Source of the DNA: Flavobacterium sp. UBA6721
GTDB lineage: Bacteria > Bacteroidota > Bacteroidia > Flavobacteriales > Flavobacteriaceae
DNA: 64,000 nt
NCBI GenBank assembly: GCA_002454195.1
Contig: DKIJ01000003.1
Span: 62,001 to 126,000, forward strand
Direction: 5' to 3'
In this document: positions 1 through 8,785 of the stretch, one piece after another
How the letters are laid out: each line of letters starts with the position of its first letter
Position numbering within the stretch: the first letter of the stretch is position 1
Translations under genes and position numbers: made by a program
The notes under the pieces: model-generated
What the model saw: only the letters and a program-made list of their open reading frames with translations
Told to the model about the DNA's origin: nothing
Databases searched by the model: none

Positions 1-1680
1 GACATCACCAAAGAAGATTTTTTAAAAAAGATAGAAAAAGCTAAAGTTTACAGTCCTAGATTACCATCAGTATTTTTGCCTCAATTAAACAAAACCGAAT
101 ACGCTGCCTTTCAGGAAAAAATCAGAAAATTTAATGGTTTTTATGTTCAAAAGCGTTCACTTCGTGACTACGAAGTTGATTTTGGGGCTAATATATTTGG
201 TTCTATAGTAGAGGTAAATGAAAAAATCATCAAGGAAAATCCTTATTACAAAAGTGGTGATTTAATTGGCAAACAAGGAGTTGAAGAATATTACGAAGAA
301 ATTTTACGCGGTGTAAAAGGGGTAAAATATTTCCTCAAAGACAAATACAATAGAGAAATTGGTTCTTATAAAGACGGAAAATACGATACCATTGCTGTAC
401 AAGGTGAAGATATCAACCTAACCATTGATGCCGATATCCAGCGTTACGGAGAACAATTAATGATAAACAAAAGAGGTGGGATTGTTGCAATTGAACCTAA
501 AACAGGAGAAATTTTAGCATTGGTAACAGCTCCTTCCTATGATCCATCAATTTTAGTTGGAAGACAGCGTTCTAAAAACTATACACTTTTGTATCGTGAT
601 TCGATTGCAAAACCATTATACGATAGAGGATTACTTGCCGAATACCCTCCAGGGTCACCATTTAAAATCTTGACAGGTTTAGTGGCACTACAAGAAGGGG
701 TAGTCAACGAACAATTCACTGTATTTTGCCACCATGGATTTAGCTATGCTAGAGGCCGTTTTATGCGATGCCACTGTCATGGAGGTGCGCTACAATTGCA
801 TCGTGGTATTTATGAATCGTGCAATGCTTATTTTGGAACTGCATACATGAGAACCATTAACAAATATGTAAAACCATCTTACGCCGTAGATGTCTGGAGT
901 AATCACGTAAAAAGTTTTGGACTAGGAGATTATATGGGTTATGACTTACCTACAGGAAGAAGAGGAAGTATCCCTACATCTAAAACATACAAACGCATAT
1001 ATCCTAATGGTGGATGGCGAAGTACTGCGATTGTATCTAATGCTATTGGTCAGGGCGAAGTTTTAACAACACCTATCCAATTAGCCAATATGATGGCGAC
1101 AATTGCAAACAGAGGCTATTACTACACTCCTCATATCATTAAGAAAATTAAAGGCGAAAAAATAGACCCTAAATTCAAAGTTAAACACGAAACGACAATT
1201 GACAAAAAACATTTTGATCCAATTATAAGCGGATTATTTGATGTATATAATTTAGGAACTGCTAGAGGACTTAGAGTAGATGGCATTGATATTTGCGGAA
1301 AAACAGGTACCGCAGAAAACTTTGCAAAGATTGATGGTAAAAGAGTACAGCTTGAGGACCATTCCATATTTGTTGCATTTGCTCCAAAAGATAATCCAAA
1401 AATTGCAATTGCTGTCATGGTAGAAAACGGAGGATTTGGTGCTACAATTGCAGGACCAATTGCCAGCTTAATGATTGAAAAATATTTAAGAAAGAAAATC
1501 ACACGCACCGATTTAGAAAAAAGAGTACTTGAAAAGAGTTTAAGAAGTGAATATGCAAAATTAGGCGGAGTCAAAGAAGCTAGTGCTATAGAGACTACAC
1601 CAAAAGATTCATCGGGTATAAAAACGAAAGAGATCAAAACAAATTTGGTAATAGATACTACCAAGAAAAAAATTAACTAA
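1..1680 (+). CDS. mrdA: Penicillin-binding protein 2 (peptidoglycan transpeptidase), 5' end missing
   Basis: The reading frame is open from base 1, so the gene starts upstream of the window; the TTG at 76 is not a real start. The product is a class B PBP that cross-links peptidoglycan during cell elongation. The transpeptidase motifs are visible: SPFK (active-site SxxK) after EYPPG, SCN (SxN) in the GIYESCNAYF stretch, and KTGTAEN (KTG box). The N-terminal anchor and part of the pedestal domain are outside the window. It is followed 15 bp later by rodA, its usual SEDS partner in the elongasome, so the two are almost certainly one operon. The C-terminal tail is Lys/Thr-rich and poorly conserved. 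Confidence 0.95.
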   Translation, partial: DITKEDFLKKIEKAKVYSPRLPSVFLPQLNKTEYAAFQEKIRKFNGFYVQKRSLRDYEVDFGANIFGSIVEVNEKIIKENPYYKSGDLIGKQGVEEYYEEILRGVKGVKYFLKDKYNREIGSYKDGKYDTIAVQGEDINLTIDADIQRYGEQLMINKRGGIVAIEPKTGEILALVTAPSYDPSILVGRQRSKNYTLLYRDSIAKPLYDRGLLAEYPPGSPFKILTGLVALQEGVVNEQFTVFCHHGFSYARGRFMRCHCHGGALQLHRGIYESCNAYFGTAYMRTINKYVKPSYAVDVWSNHVKSFGLGDYMGYDLPTGRRGSIPTSKTYKRIYPNGGWRSTAIVSNAIGQGEVLTTPIQLANMMATIANRGYYYTPHIIKKIKGEKIDPKFKVKHETTIDKKHFDPIISGLFDVYNLGTARGLRVDGIDICGKTGTAENFAKIDGKRVQLEDHSIFVAFAPKDNPKIAIAVMVENGGFGATIAGPIASLMIEKYLRKKITRTDLEKRVLEKSLRSEYAKLGGVKEASAIETTPKDSSGIKTKEIKTNLVIDTTKKKIN

Positions 1681-1695
1681 GCGATTCATTCACAA

Positions 1696-2928
1696 ATGAA
1701 AAATCAAAGTGTAAAGAAAAATATTGATTGGATATGTGTTATTATTTATAGCACCTTAGTGATTTTAGGGTGGCTAAATATCTATTCATCTTCATTATCC
1801 TCCATTGAAGACACCTACATAAAGCAATTGATTTTCATTACTTTTACTATACCTTTAATTTTTATAATTCTAGCTGTTGATGGTAAATTTTACGAAAAAT
1901 ATGCTAGTGTAATCTACATAATTGGATTACTCTCTCTTGCCGGATTATTTGTTTTTGGTAAAACCATTAAAGGACAAACAAACTGGTATTCATTTGGTTC
2001 GTTTGGTCTTCAACCTTCCGAGTTTGTAAAAACGGCTACGGCTTTAGCAATTGCTAAATACATGAGTGATAGCCAAATCAATCTAAAAGACACCAATAGA
2101 CAATTCCAAGTCCTTTCTATTTTAGGGTTACCAATACTTTTAATTGTTCCTCACGACCCAGGGAGTGCCTTAATTTATAGTATCTTCTTAGTTGTTTTAT
2201 ACCGTGAAGGATTACCTGCTTGGTACATTTGGACTGGATTTGTAGCTATACTTTTATTCGTTTTCACCTTGATTTTTGAAACACAATATGTCATTTTAAT
2301 AGCACTTATTACTATTGTTATTGTGTATTTCAAATCCAGATTAGCCGATAGAAATATCGTTGCCAGTAGCATTATATTTGTTCTTATTTCAGGCTTTGTA
2401 TTATCCGTTGATTATGTTTTTAACAATGTATTTAAACAACATCATAGAGACCGTTTTAATATTCTATTAGGCAAAACAGTCGATTTGAAAGGGATTGGAT
2501 ACAACACTAACCAATCAGAAATTGCAATAGGTTCCGGCGGTTGGTTTGGAAAAGGATTTTTGGAAGGCACACAAACCAAAGGAGGTTTCGTACCAGAGCA
2601 ACACACCGATTATATTTTTACAACGGTTGGCGAAGAATGGGGATTCATAGGTTCATTAGTTGTTATTGCCTTATTTGTAACCCTATTATTAAGAATTATA
2701 TTCCTAGCTGAAAGACAAAAAACTAAATTCAGTCGAGTATATGGTTATTGTACCGCTGGTATTTTATTCATTCATTTCTTTGTAAATATCGCTATGGTCA
2801 TTGGAATTTTCCCGACCATTGGAGTACCTCTACCTTTCTTTTCATACGGAGGATCCGGTTTATGGGGTTTTACCATTTTACTTTTTATCTTCCTTAAAAT
2901 GGATGCTAATAAAGTGAATGAGTGGTAA
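1696..2928 (+). CDS. rodA: Rod shape-determining protein RodA (SEDS peptidoglycan glycosyltransferase)
   Basis: This is a 410-residue multi-pass membrane protein of the FtsW/RodA/SpoVE family, which polymerises lipid II into glycan strands together with PBP2. The sequence shows about ten hydrophobic segments, the family stretch QPSEFVK around residue 110, a long periplasmic loop ending in GFVPEQHTDYIF, and the C-terminal PLPFFSYGGSG signature. Position directly after mrdA separates it from FtsW, which normally sits in the division cluster. The ATG at 1696 gives a normal cytoplasmic N-terminus. The gene ends 11 bp before the convergent nuclease gene. Confidence 0.95.
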   Translation: MKNQSVKKNIDWICVIIYSTLVILGWLNIYSSSLSSIEDTYIKQLIFITFTIPLIFIILAVDGKFYEKYASVIYIIGLLSLAGLFVFGKTIKGQTNWYSFGSFGLQPSEFVKTATALAIAKYMSDSQINLKDTNRQFQVLSILGLPILLIVPHDPGSALIYSIFLVVLYREGLPAWYIWTGFVAILLFVFTLIFETQYVILIALITIVIVYFKSRLADRNIVASSIIFVLISGFVLSVDYVFNNVFKQHHRDRFNILLGKTVDLKGIGYNTNQSEIAIGSGGWFGKGFLEGTQTKGGFVPEQHTDYIFTTVGEEWGFIGSLVVIALFVTLLLRIIFLAERQKTKFSRVYGYCTAGILFIHFFVNIAMVIGIFPTIGVPLPFFSYGGSGLWGFTILLFIFLKMDANKVNEW

Positions 2929-2939
2929 AAAAACGCCCT

Positions 2940-3773
2940 TCAAAGTTTCTTTCTTAGCCACGAATCAATAGCAACAGTCTTTTCTAACCTGTTTTCTATC
3001 TGATCTTCCAGTTTAGGAAAGAAATCAATACCAGTCAAAGATTCTATTTCATCAACAGAAACAACATAATCAAAAATAGACCTAGTACTTTTTTCATTAG
3101 GCACTAAAAAAGCAATTATTTTATAATTCCCATTACGATGATTTAAAGCAATTTTGTATAAATAATTAGGCACAACAACTTTTTCCCTACCAATTGTCCT
3201 TTTACTCCCTTTTAGTACTCCACCAGTGACGATAAAAAGTCCGTCGAATTTAACTGCCCAAAACCGCATTTTTTGCTCTATTCGATTCCAGATACCGGAA
3301 TTAAATTCAGGCTGCTGAGGACAAATATTTGAGGTATAAAAAGTATCATTATAAGCATCAAGATCAAACTCCATATCGGCAGCAGGACACAAATGCCCTT
3401 TATCATAACCCGATTTCTTATAATTTCTCCAATCAGCAGATTGAGTAAGCACTTTTGGATCTTCTATAAAAAAAGGGCGCTTAAAACCGCTATTCTTTAC
3501 ATAATGCTTCTTTAAGGAATAAGCTACCCATTCGGCTTGTTCGGCGGCTTCATTATAAGACAAAGTAAAATAGTGGTGATACACTATTTGGGATTGAGTG
3601 GCTTTAGGCAAGTAGTCAATATCAGAAGCAGTAGGTAAATGAGATTGGGTTTTAAAATCAACTTCAATTTTATTTGATTTACCAAAAAGTTCAATTTGTA
3701 AAACTTCGTTTTGTTTACAAGCTAAAAGCAACATTACAAAAGCGCCTAAAATAATTCCAAATTTTGTATTCAT
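2940..3773 (-). CDS. DNA/RNA non-specific endonuclease, predicted lipoprotein
   Basis: This is a 277-residue protein of the Endonuclease_NS (NUC1/Serratia nuclease) family, which cuts DNA and RNA without sequence preference using a His and a metal-bound Asn. The N-terminus is a lipoprotein signal with an LLLAC lipobox, so the enzyme should be anchored in the envelope. The active-site motif is DKGHLCPAADM, a DRGH variant with Lys, and the metal-site stretch NICPQQPEFNSGIWNRIE follows about 30 residues later. It is separated from the upstream protease gene by a strong hairpin terminator, so it is probably transcribed alone. A nutritional role is likely but inferred. Confidence 0.9.
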   Translation of the reverse strand: MNTKFGIILGAFVMLLLACKQNEVLQIELFGKSNKIEVDFKTQSHLPTASDIDYLPKATQSQIVYHHYFTLSYNEAAEQAEWVAYSLKKHYVKNSGFKRPFFIEDPKVLTQSADWRNYKKSGYDKGHLCPAADMEFDLDAYNDTFYTSNICPQQPEFNSGIWNRIEQKMRFWAVKFDGLFIVTGGVLKGSKRTIGREKVVVPNYLYKIALNHRNGNYKIIAFLVPNEKSTRSIFDYVVSVDEIESLTGIDFFPKLEDQIENRLEKTVAIDSWLRKKL

Positions 3774-3786
3774 TTATATAACAGTA

Positions 3787-3825
3787 AAAGAAAAACGCTC
3801 TGAAATTAATGTTTTTCAGAGCGTT
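3787..3825 (-). terminator. Intrinsic terminator of the S41 protease gene
   Basis: A perfect 12-bp stem (AACGCTCTGAAA at 3794-3805 and TTTCAGAGCGTT at 3814-3825) with an 8-nt loop is followed on the minus strand by a T-rich run (the A-rich bases 3787-3795). It lies between the protease stop and the nuclease start, both on the minus strand. Confidence 0.85.
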
Positions 3826-3846
3826 CTTTATATCATTTCAAATCGA

Positions 3847-6117
3847 TTAGGATTTAGCTAATTTTTCTTTTTTTAATTTATTAGCAGGGATAACATTTTT
3901 CTTCAAGTTAACTCTGGTTTGTAAGTCATCTAAAACATTTAAAGCTTCTTCTATATAAATATCTTTAGACAAACTTTCGTGCCAACGCTCTCTTTTTTCT
4001 TTTAAGATATTGTCTTTACTCATTTGTTCTAATTCATGAGGCAAAGATGTAAATTTCAAATTGTTTTTGTAATCAAAAATTGGTTTGAATTTTTTAGCTT
4101 TTTCTTCGATAGCAGCTTGTACTTTTCTAAACTTATCAATGTTTAAGCTATACTCGTTTTCGTCACTACGAGCATCAATCCATTTTGCGTTTTCATCAAT
4201 TAATTTGAATTGAGGATTTGCTGCAATACGCTCTTTACTATTTAAAACAGCCTTATTAAAATTTTCATTGCTTTTCCAAACACTATATTCAGCAGGATCA
4301 ATTTTATCCCATGGCATTGCGTTTTCAACATCACGCTCTCCCATTTTTAAATACGAATAACGATCAGGCATAACAACATCACTGCTTACCCCTTCTAATT
4401 GTGTTGAACCTCCGTTAATTCTATAAAATTTTTGAGTAGTGGTTTTAAGCGCACCTAAGTCACCTAATTCATTACTACGAACAAATTGATTTAAATCGAT
4501 CACGTTTTGAACTGTACCTTTACCATAAGTTTGTTTACTACCTATGATCACACCACGTTTATAATCTTGAATAGCAGCAGCTAATATCTCAGAAGCCGAA
4601 GCAGAGAAACTATTAACCATGATTACTAATGGCCCATCCCATTCGATTTTTTTATCTTTATCGTATAGAACTTCTTTCTTTCTACCTGCCGATTTGATTT
4701 GAACAATAGGACCTTGTTCAATAAATAAACCTGCAATATCCACTACGGTAGACAAAGAACCTCCTCCATCATCACGAACATCTAATACAATTCCGTCAAC
4801 CTTAGCTTGTTTTAGTCTGGCAACTTCAATAGCGATATCTTTACCTGCATCTCTTCCATCTTTATTTTCAAAATTGATATAAAATTTAGGCAAGTAAATC
4901 ACTCCATATTTAAGTCCGTTTTTATCAACAATACTTGACTTTGCATAGGTTTCTTCAATTTCAACCACATCTCTAATGATAGAAATTACTTTTATAGTTC
5001 CATCCACTTTTTTGATAGTTAAGCGAACTTCAGTTCCTTTTGGTCCTTTAATTTTCTTAACCACATCGTCTAAGCGCATACCCACAACATCAACAGGCTG
5101 ATCATCACCTTGCGCTACTTTGATAATTAAATCCCCAGCTTCTAATTCTTTTCCTCTCCAAGCTGGTCCTCCTGAAATTAATTCAGAAATCTCAGTATAG
5201 TCATTTTTCTTTTGTAATCGAGCTCCAATTCCTTCCAATGTCCCACTCATACTTACATCAAAACGCTCTTTTTCCTCAGGAGCAAAATAATTCGTATGTG
5301 GATCAAAACGAGCAGTGATTGAATTTATATAAACCGAAAACCAATCATTTCGATCTAAATCTTTCATAAATCCAAAATACTCATCCAAAGATTTAGAAGT
5401 AGAAGTACGTGTTTCTTTTTCTAATTCTTCGAAAGATTTAACTTCAATAACGGCTTTAGAATCGTCTTTTTTTGTTGTTTCTGATACAGCATCTTCATCC
5501 GAAGTAGATGTAGGATTACTAAGCATATCCGTTTCTTCTTTAGAAAGCTTTCCTTTATTTTCTTGCAATTTCAATCGGTCTGTCAATGAAGAAAGAGTCG
5601 TTAATTTTAATTGCTTTCTCCAACGCTCTTTTAATTCAGCATTTGTTTTTGCATAAGGAGCTTTTTCATAATCCGTATTAAAACTTTCATCGATAGTATA
5701 ATCAAAAGGATTTTTCAAAATCTCTTTATATACATCTTGACTTTCTTTCATTCTTTGCATTAAACGGTCGTATGTCAGTGAAAAAAAACTTAAATCTTTG
5801 TTCATCAACTGATCATCCAACTCTAATTCATATTTTGCAAATTCATCAATATCCGATTGTAGAAAGAAACGTTTCGAAGGATCTAACGCCTGAATGTAAT
5901 CTTTATACACTCCTTTTGAAAAATTATCATCAATAGTAGCTGGGCTGTAATGTCCTTTTTCAATAACGAATGTCAACAATTCCAATAGCAATTTATCTTT
6001 ATCCGTTTCATCACCTGAAACTGATTTCATTTTAAATGCAAACAATGTTACCGATAGAAAAACTATGGCAAGTAGTATTTTATAATTTCTCTTCATAAGA
6101 CTAATAATAGTATTCAT
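3847..6117 (-). CDS. prc: Tail-specific (C-terminal processing) protease, S41 family, Prc-like
   Basis: This is a 756-residue periplasmic serine protease that degrades or trims proteins from their C-termini. After an N-terminal hydrophobic segment comes a long helical Tsp N-terminal domain, then a PDZ domain around residues 285-375. The S41 core contains the Ser of SFSASASE and the Lys of TYGKGTVQ, which form the Ser/Lys dyad. A C-terminal DUF3340-type helical extension ends in Lys-rich sequence. The length and order match Prc/Tsp rather than the shorter CtpA group. A second Met at residue 8 (MKRNYK) would give a more compact signal and may be the true start. It is divergent from surE. Confidence 0.93.
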   Translation of the reverse strand: MNTIISLMKRNYKILLAIVFLSVTLFAFKMKSVSGDETDKDKLLLELLTFVIEKGHYSPATIDDNFSKGVYKDYIQALDPSKRFFLQSDIDEFAKYELELDDQLMNKDLSFFSLTYDRLMQRMKESQDVYKEILKNPFDYTIDESFNTDYEKAPYAKTNAELKERWRKQLKLTTLSSLTDRLKLQENKGKLSKEETDMLSNPTSTSDEDAVSETTKKDDSKAVIEVKSFEELEKETRTSTSKSLDEYFGFMKDLDRNDWFSVYINSITARFDPHTNYFAPEEKERFDVSMSGTLEGIGARLQKKNDYTEISELISGGPAWRGKELEAGDLIIKVAQGDDQPVDVVGMRLDDVVKKIKGPKGTEVRLTIKKVDGTIKVISIIRDVVEIEETYAKSSIVDKNGLKYGVIYLPKFYINFENKDGRDAGKDIAIEVARLKQAKVDGIVLDVRDDGGGSLSTVVDIAGLFIEQGPIVQIKSAGRKKEVLYDKDKKIEWDGPLVIMVNSFSASASEILAAAIQDYKRGVIIGSKQTYGKGTVQNVIDLNQFVRSNELGDLGALKTTTQKFYRINGGSTQLEGVSSDVVMPDRYSYLKMGERDVENAMPWDKIDPAEYSVWKSNENFNKAVLNSKERIAANPQFKLIDENAKWIDARSDENEYSLNIDKFRKVQAAIEEKAKKFKPIFDYKNNLKFTSLPHELEQMSKDNILKEKRERWHESLSKDIYIEEALNVLDDLQTRVNLKKNVIPANKLKKEKLAKS

Positions 6118-6289
6118 TCATTTTTTAAACTAAGTTAAGGGAAATTCTAAGCCAACAATGATAAGGCTTCTATAATTTTTTGTTAAAGATATAAAATTGA
6201 TCTTTTCTTAATCCTAATAATCTTCGAACTCAATAAAATTTATTTACTTTGTTTGAAAATAAGACACTTCCCAAACAATTCATCAAAAA

Positions 6290-7069
6290 ATGAGCCAAAA
6301 TAACCCCCTAATATTAATTACTAATGACGATGGAGTGACTGCTCCAGGTATTCATGCTTTAATTGCTGTCATGTCTGAAATTGGAGAAATTGTAGTGGTT
6401 GCACCAGATAAACCGCAAAGCGGAATGGGACATGCCATTACTACCAATGAAACCTTATATTTAAATAAAATTTCAACCGAAAAAGATACTATAGCCATTT
6501 ACAGCTGCTCTGGTACACCTGCCGATTGTGTTAAAATTGCCACTAACGAAGTCGTAAATAGAAAACCTGATTTATGTGTTTCAGGAATTAATCATGGCTC
6601 AAATTCTTCTATCAACGTAATTTACTCTGGAACAATGAGTGCCGCAATCGAAGCTGGTATTGAAGGGATTCCTGCAATAGGCTTTTCGCTATTAGACTTT
6701 GATTGGAATGCAAATTTTGAAGAAATAAAGCCTTTTATTCGCAAAATCACTTTAGAAGTTCTAGCTAATAAATTACCAAAAGATGTGGTTTTGAATGTAA
6801 ATTTCCCAAAACTAAAACAGGAGGAAATCAAAGGCATAAAAATTTGCCGACAAGCCAAAGCTTATTGGAAAGAAAATTTCCATAAAAGACAAACCCCTCA
6901 AGGTCGTGATTATTATTGGCTTTCTGGTGAATTCATAAACCAAGACCATGGCGAAGACACCGATGAATGGGCTTTAAAAAACGGTTATATTTCAATCGTA
7001 CCCGTTCAGTTTGACCTCACAGCTTATCATGCTACCCAACAACTCAACACTTGGAATTGGAAACAATAA
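6290..7069 (+). CDS. surE: 5'/3'-nucleotidase SurE
   Basis: The 259-residue product is a SurE-family metal-dependent nucleoside monophosphatase, a stationary-phase survival protein acting in the cytoplasm. The acidic metal ligands are seen as ITNDDG (Asp13, Asp14), with the conserved PQSGMGHAI and GINHGSN loops following. Length and motifs are normal. The gene lies upstream of lpxB on the same strand, but a promoter-like element lies in the 78-bp gap, so lpxB probably has its own start. The 5' neighbour is the divergent S41 protease gene. Confidence 0.95.
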   Translation: MSQNNPLILITNDDGVTAPGIHALIAVMSEIGEIVVVAPDKPQSGMGHAITTNETLYLNKISTEKDTIAIYSCSGTPADCVKIATNEVVNRKPDLCVSGINHGSNSSINVIYSGTMSAAIEAGIEGIPAIGFSLLDFDWNANFEEIKPFIRKITLEVLANKLPKDVVLNVNFPKLKQEEIKGIKICRQAKAYWKENFHKRQTPQGRDYYWLSGEFINQDHGEDTDEWALKNGYISIVPVQFDLTAYHATQQLNTWNWKQ

Positions 7070-7090
7070 ACCATTAAAAGAGCATCTTAC

Positions 7091-7121
7091 TTGATTCCTG
7101 AAAATGGAATAAGTAATTTTG
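7091..7121 (+). promoter_or_regulatory. Putative bacteroidete-type promoter of lpxB
   Basis: TTG at 7091-7093 and TAATTTTG at 7114-7121 are separated by 20 bp. This fits the Bacteroidota sigma-A consensus (TTTG or TTG, about 19-20 bp, TAnnTTTG). The lpxB ATG is 27 bp downstream. Assigned by pattern only. Confidence 0.5.
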
Positions 7122-7147
7122 AATACTTATAAAATTAAAAACTAACA

Positions 7148-8263
7148 ATGAAATACTACATCATAGCAGGAGAAGCTTCGGGCGATTTACATGGTTCAAA
7201 CCTAATGAAAGCGCTTTTAAAACAAGACAACAAAGCTGAAATCCGCTTTTGGGGAGGTGATTTAATGCAGGCTGTGGGTGGAACATTAGTTAAACACTAT
7301 CGCGATTTAGCTTTCATGGGATTTGTAGAAGTAGTATTTAATTTGAAAACCATATTAAATAACATTAAAATCTGTAAAGAAGACATCTCTCAATTCCAGC
7401 CCGATGTAATTATTTTTATTGATTATCCCGGTTTTAATATGCGAATTGCCCAATGGGCTAAAGAATTAGAAATTAAAACCCACTATTATATTTCTCCTCA
7501 AATTTGGGCATGGAAAGAAAGCCGAATTAAAGCCATCAAAAGAGATATTGATAAGATGTATGTGATTTTGCCTTTTGAGAAAAACTTCTACGAAGACAAA
7601 CACCACTATCCTGTAGAATTTGTAGGTCATCCACTAATTGATGCTATCCAAAATCAAAAACCAATTGATGCTACCACTTTTAGAACAGAAAATCAATTGA
7701 GTGAAAAACCAATTATTGCTTTACTTCCTGGCAGTAGAAAACAAGAAATCACTAAAATGCTTTCAATCATGCTAAGTGTTGTTGATGATTTCCCTGAATA
7801 CCAATTTGTAATTGCTGGTGCCCCTAGCCAGGAATACGAGTTTTACAAAACCTTCATAACCAAAAAGAACATCAAATTCATTTCGAATAAAACCTATGAT
7901 TTGTTGAAAACTGCACATGCAGCCTTGGTTACATCTGGAACAGCTACCTTAGAAACAGCACTTTTTAAGGTTCCAGAAGTTGTTTGTTATAAAGGAAGTT
8001 GGATTTCCTACCAAATCGCAAAACGTATTATCACCCTGAAATACATTTCATTAGTAAATTTAATAATGGACCAAGAAGTAGTAACTGAATTAATCCAAGA
8101 TAATTGTAATACTAAAAACATCAAAAAGGAGTTAACTAAAATATTAAACCCTGAGTACCGAAAAAATCTTTTAACCCAATACGATACCTTGGAACAAAAA
8201 TTAGGAGGAACAGGGGCTAGTGAAAAAACAGCTCAATTAATAATTTCTGATTTAAATGTTTAA
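7148..8263 (+). CDS. lpxB: Lipid-A-disaccharide synthase LpxB
   Basis: This GT19 glycosyltransferase of 371 residues joins UDP-diacylglucosamine and lipid X into lipid A disaccharide at the inner face of the cytoplasmic membrane. Family motifs are present: AGEASGDLHG at the N-terminus, FIDYPGFN, SPQIWAWKESRI, ALLPGSRKQEI and the TSGTATLE loop near residue 265. Its presence shows a lipid-A-containing outer membrane. The last 8 bp overlap the start of the NlpC/P60 lipoprotein gene, so the two are translationally coupled. Confidence 0.96.
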   Translation: MKYYIIAGEASGDLHGSNLMKALLKQDNKAEIRFWGGDLMQAVGGTLVKHYRDLAFMGFVEVVFNLKTILNNIKICKEDISQFQPDVIIFIDYPGFNMRIAQWAKELEIKTHYYISPQIWAWKESRIKAIKRDIDKMYVILPFEKNFYEDKHHYPVEFVGHPLIDAIQNQKPIDATTFRTENQLSEKPIIALLPGSRKQEITKMLSIMLSVVDDFPEYQFVIAGAPSQEYEFYKTFITKKNIKFISNKTYDLLKTAHAALVTSGTATLETALFKVPEVVCYKGSWISYQIAKRIITLKYISLVNLIMDQEVVTELIQDNCNTKNIKKELTKILNPEYRKNLLTQYDTLEQKLGGTGASEKTAQLIISDLNV

Positions 8264-8747
8264 AAAACTAGTACCCCCCCTACTACTATTACTACTATTA
8301 CCAGTAGTTTTCACCTCATGTAAATCTACTTCGGCAAGCACATCTAAAAGCAACAATCGATTAGCCGAGCAAATTATCGAATCGGCATCCGATCATTTAG
8401 GTGCACCCTACAGATGCTCTGGAACTACAAAATCTGGATTTGATTGTTCCGGTTTAGTGTACTCCACATTTAGCCGCTTCGACATCAAACTTCCTAGAAG
8501 CTCATCAGAACAAGCCAGAGTGGGAATCGATTTAGGAAGAGACTTTTCTAAAGCTCAAAAAGGCGATTTAATATTTTTCAAGACCAACAATCGAAACCAA
8601 ATTAATCATGTAGGCATTGTAATTGAAGTAAAAGACGACGAAATACAATTCATCCATTCTTCAACATCAAAAGGAGTGATAATCTCCTCGACCAAAGAAG
8701 CTTACTACAAAAAAAGCTTTGTAAAAATCAATAGAATTTTATTATAA
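8256..8747 (+). CDS. NlpC/P60 (C40) family cell-wall hydrolase, lipoprotein
   Basis: The 163-residue protein has a lipoprotein signal ending in FTSC and a C40 peptidase domain, which cleaves peptide stems of peptidoglycan. Catalytic residues are seen as Cys in GFDCSGLVY, His in NHVGIVI and a third polar residue in the FIHSS stretch. It resembles the short Spr/MepS-type endopeptidases. The ATG lies inside the lpxB end (8-bp overlap). The signal-peptide coding region holds a run of seven C followed by tandem CTA/TTA triplets, which is unusual in this A+T-rich genome. Confidence 0.9.
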   Translation: MFKKLVPPLLLLLLLPVVFTSCKSTSASTSKSNNRLAEQIIESASDHLGAPYRCSGTTKSGFDCSGLVYSTFSRFDIKLPRSSSEQARVGIDLGRDFSKAQKGDLIFFKTNNRNQINHVGIVIEVKDDEIQFIHSSTSKGVIISSTKEAYYKKSFVKINRILL

Positions 8748-8785
8748 AAAACTAAATAATTAAAGAAAATTAGTACTTTAGAATT

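Noticed and set aside
1131..1664. Minus-strand 177-codon frame within mrdA
   Set aside because: It lies opposite the conserved transpeptidase domain and is a shadow frame.
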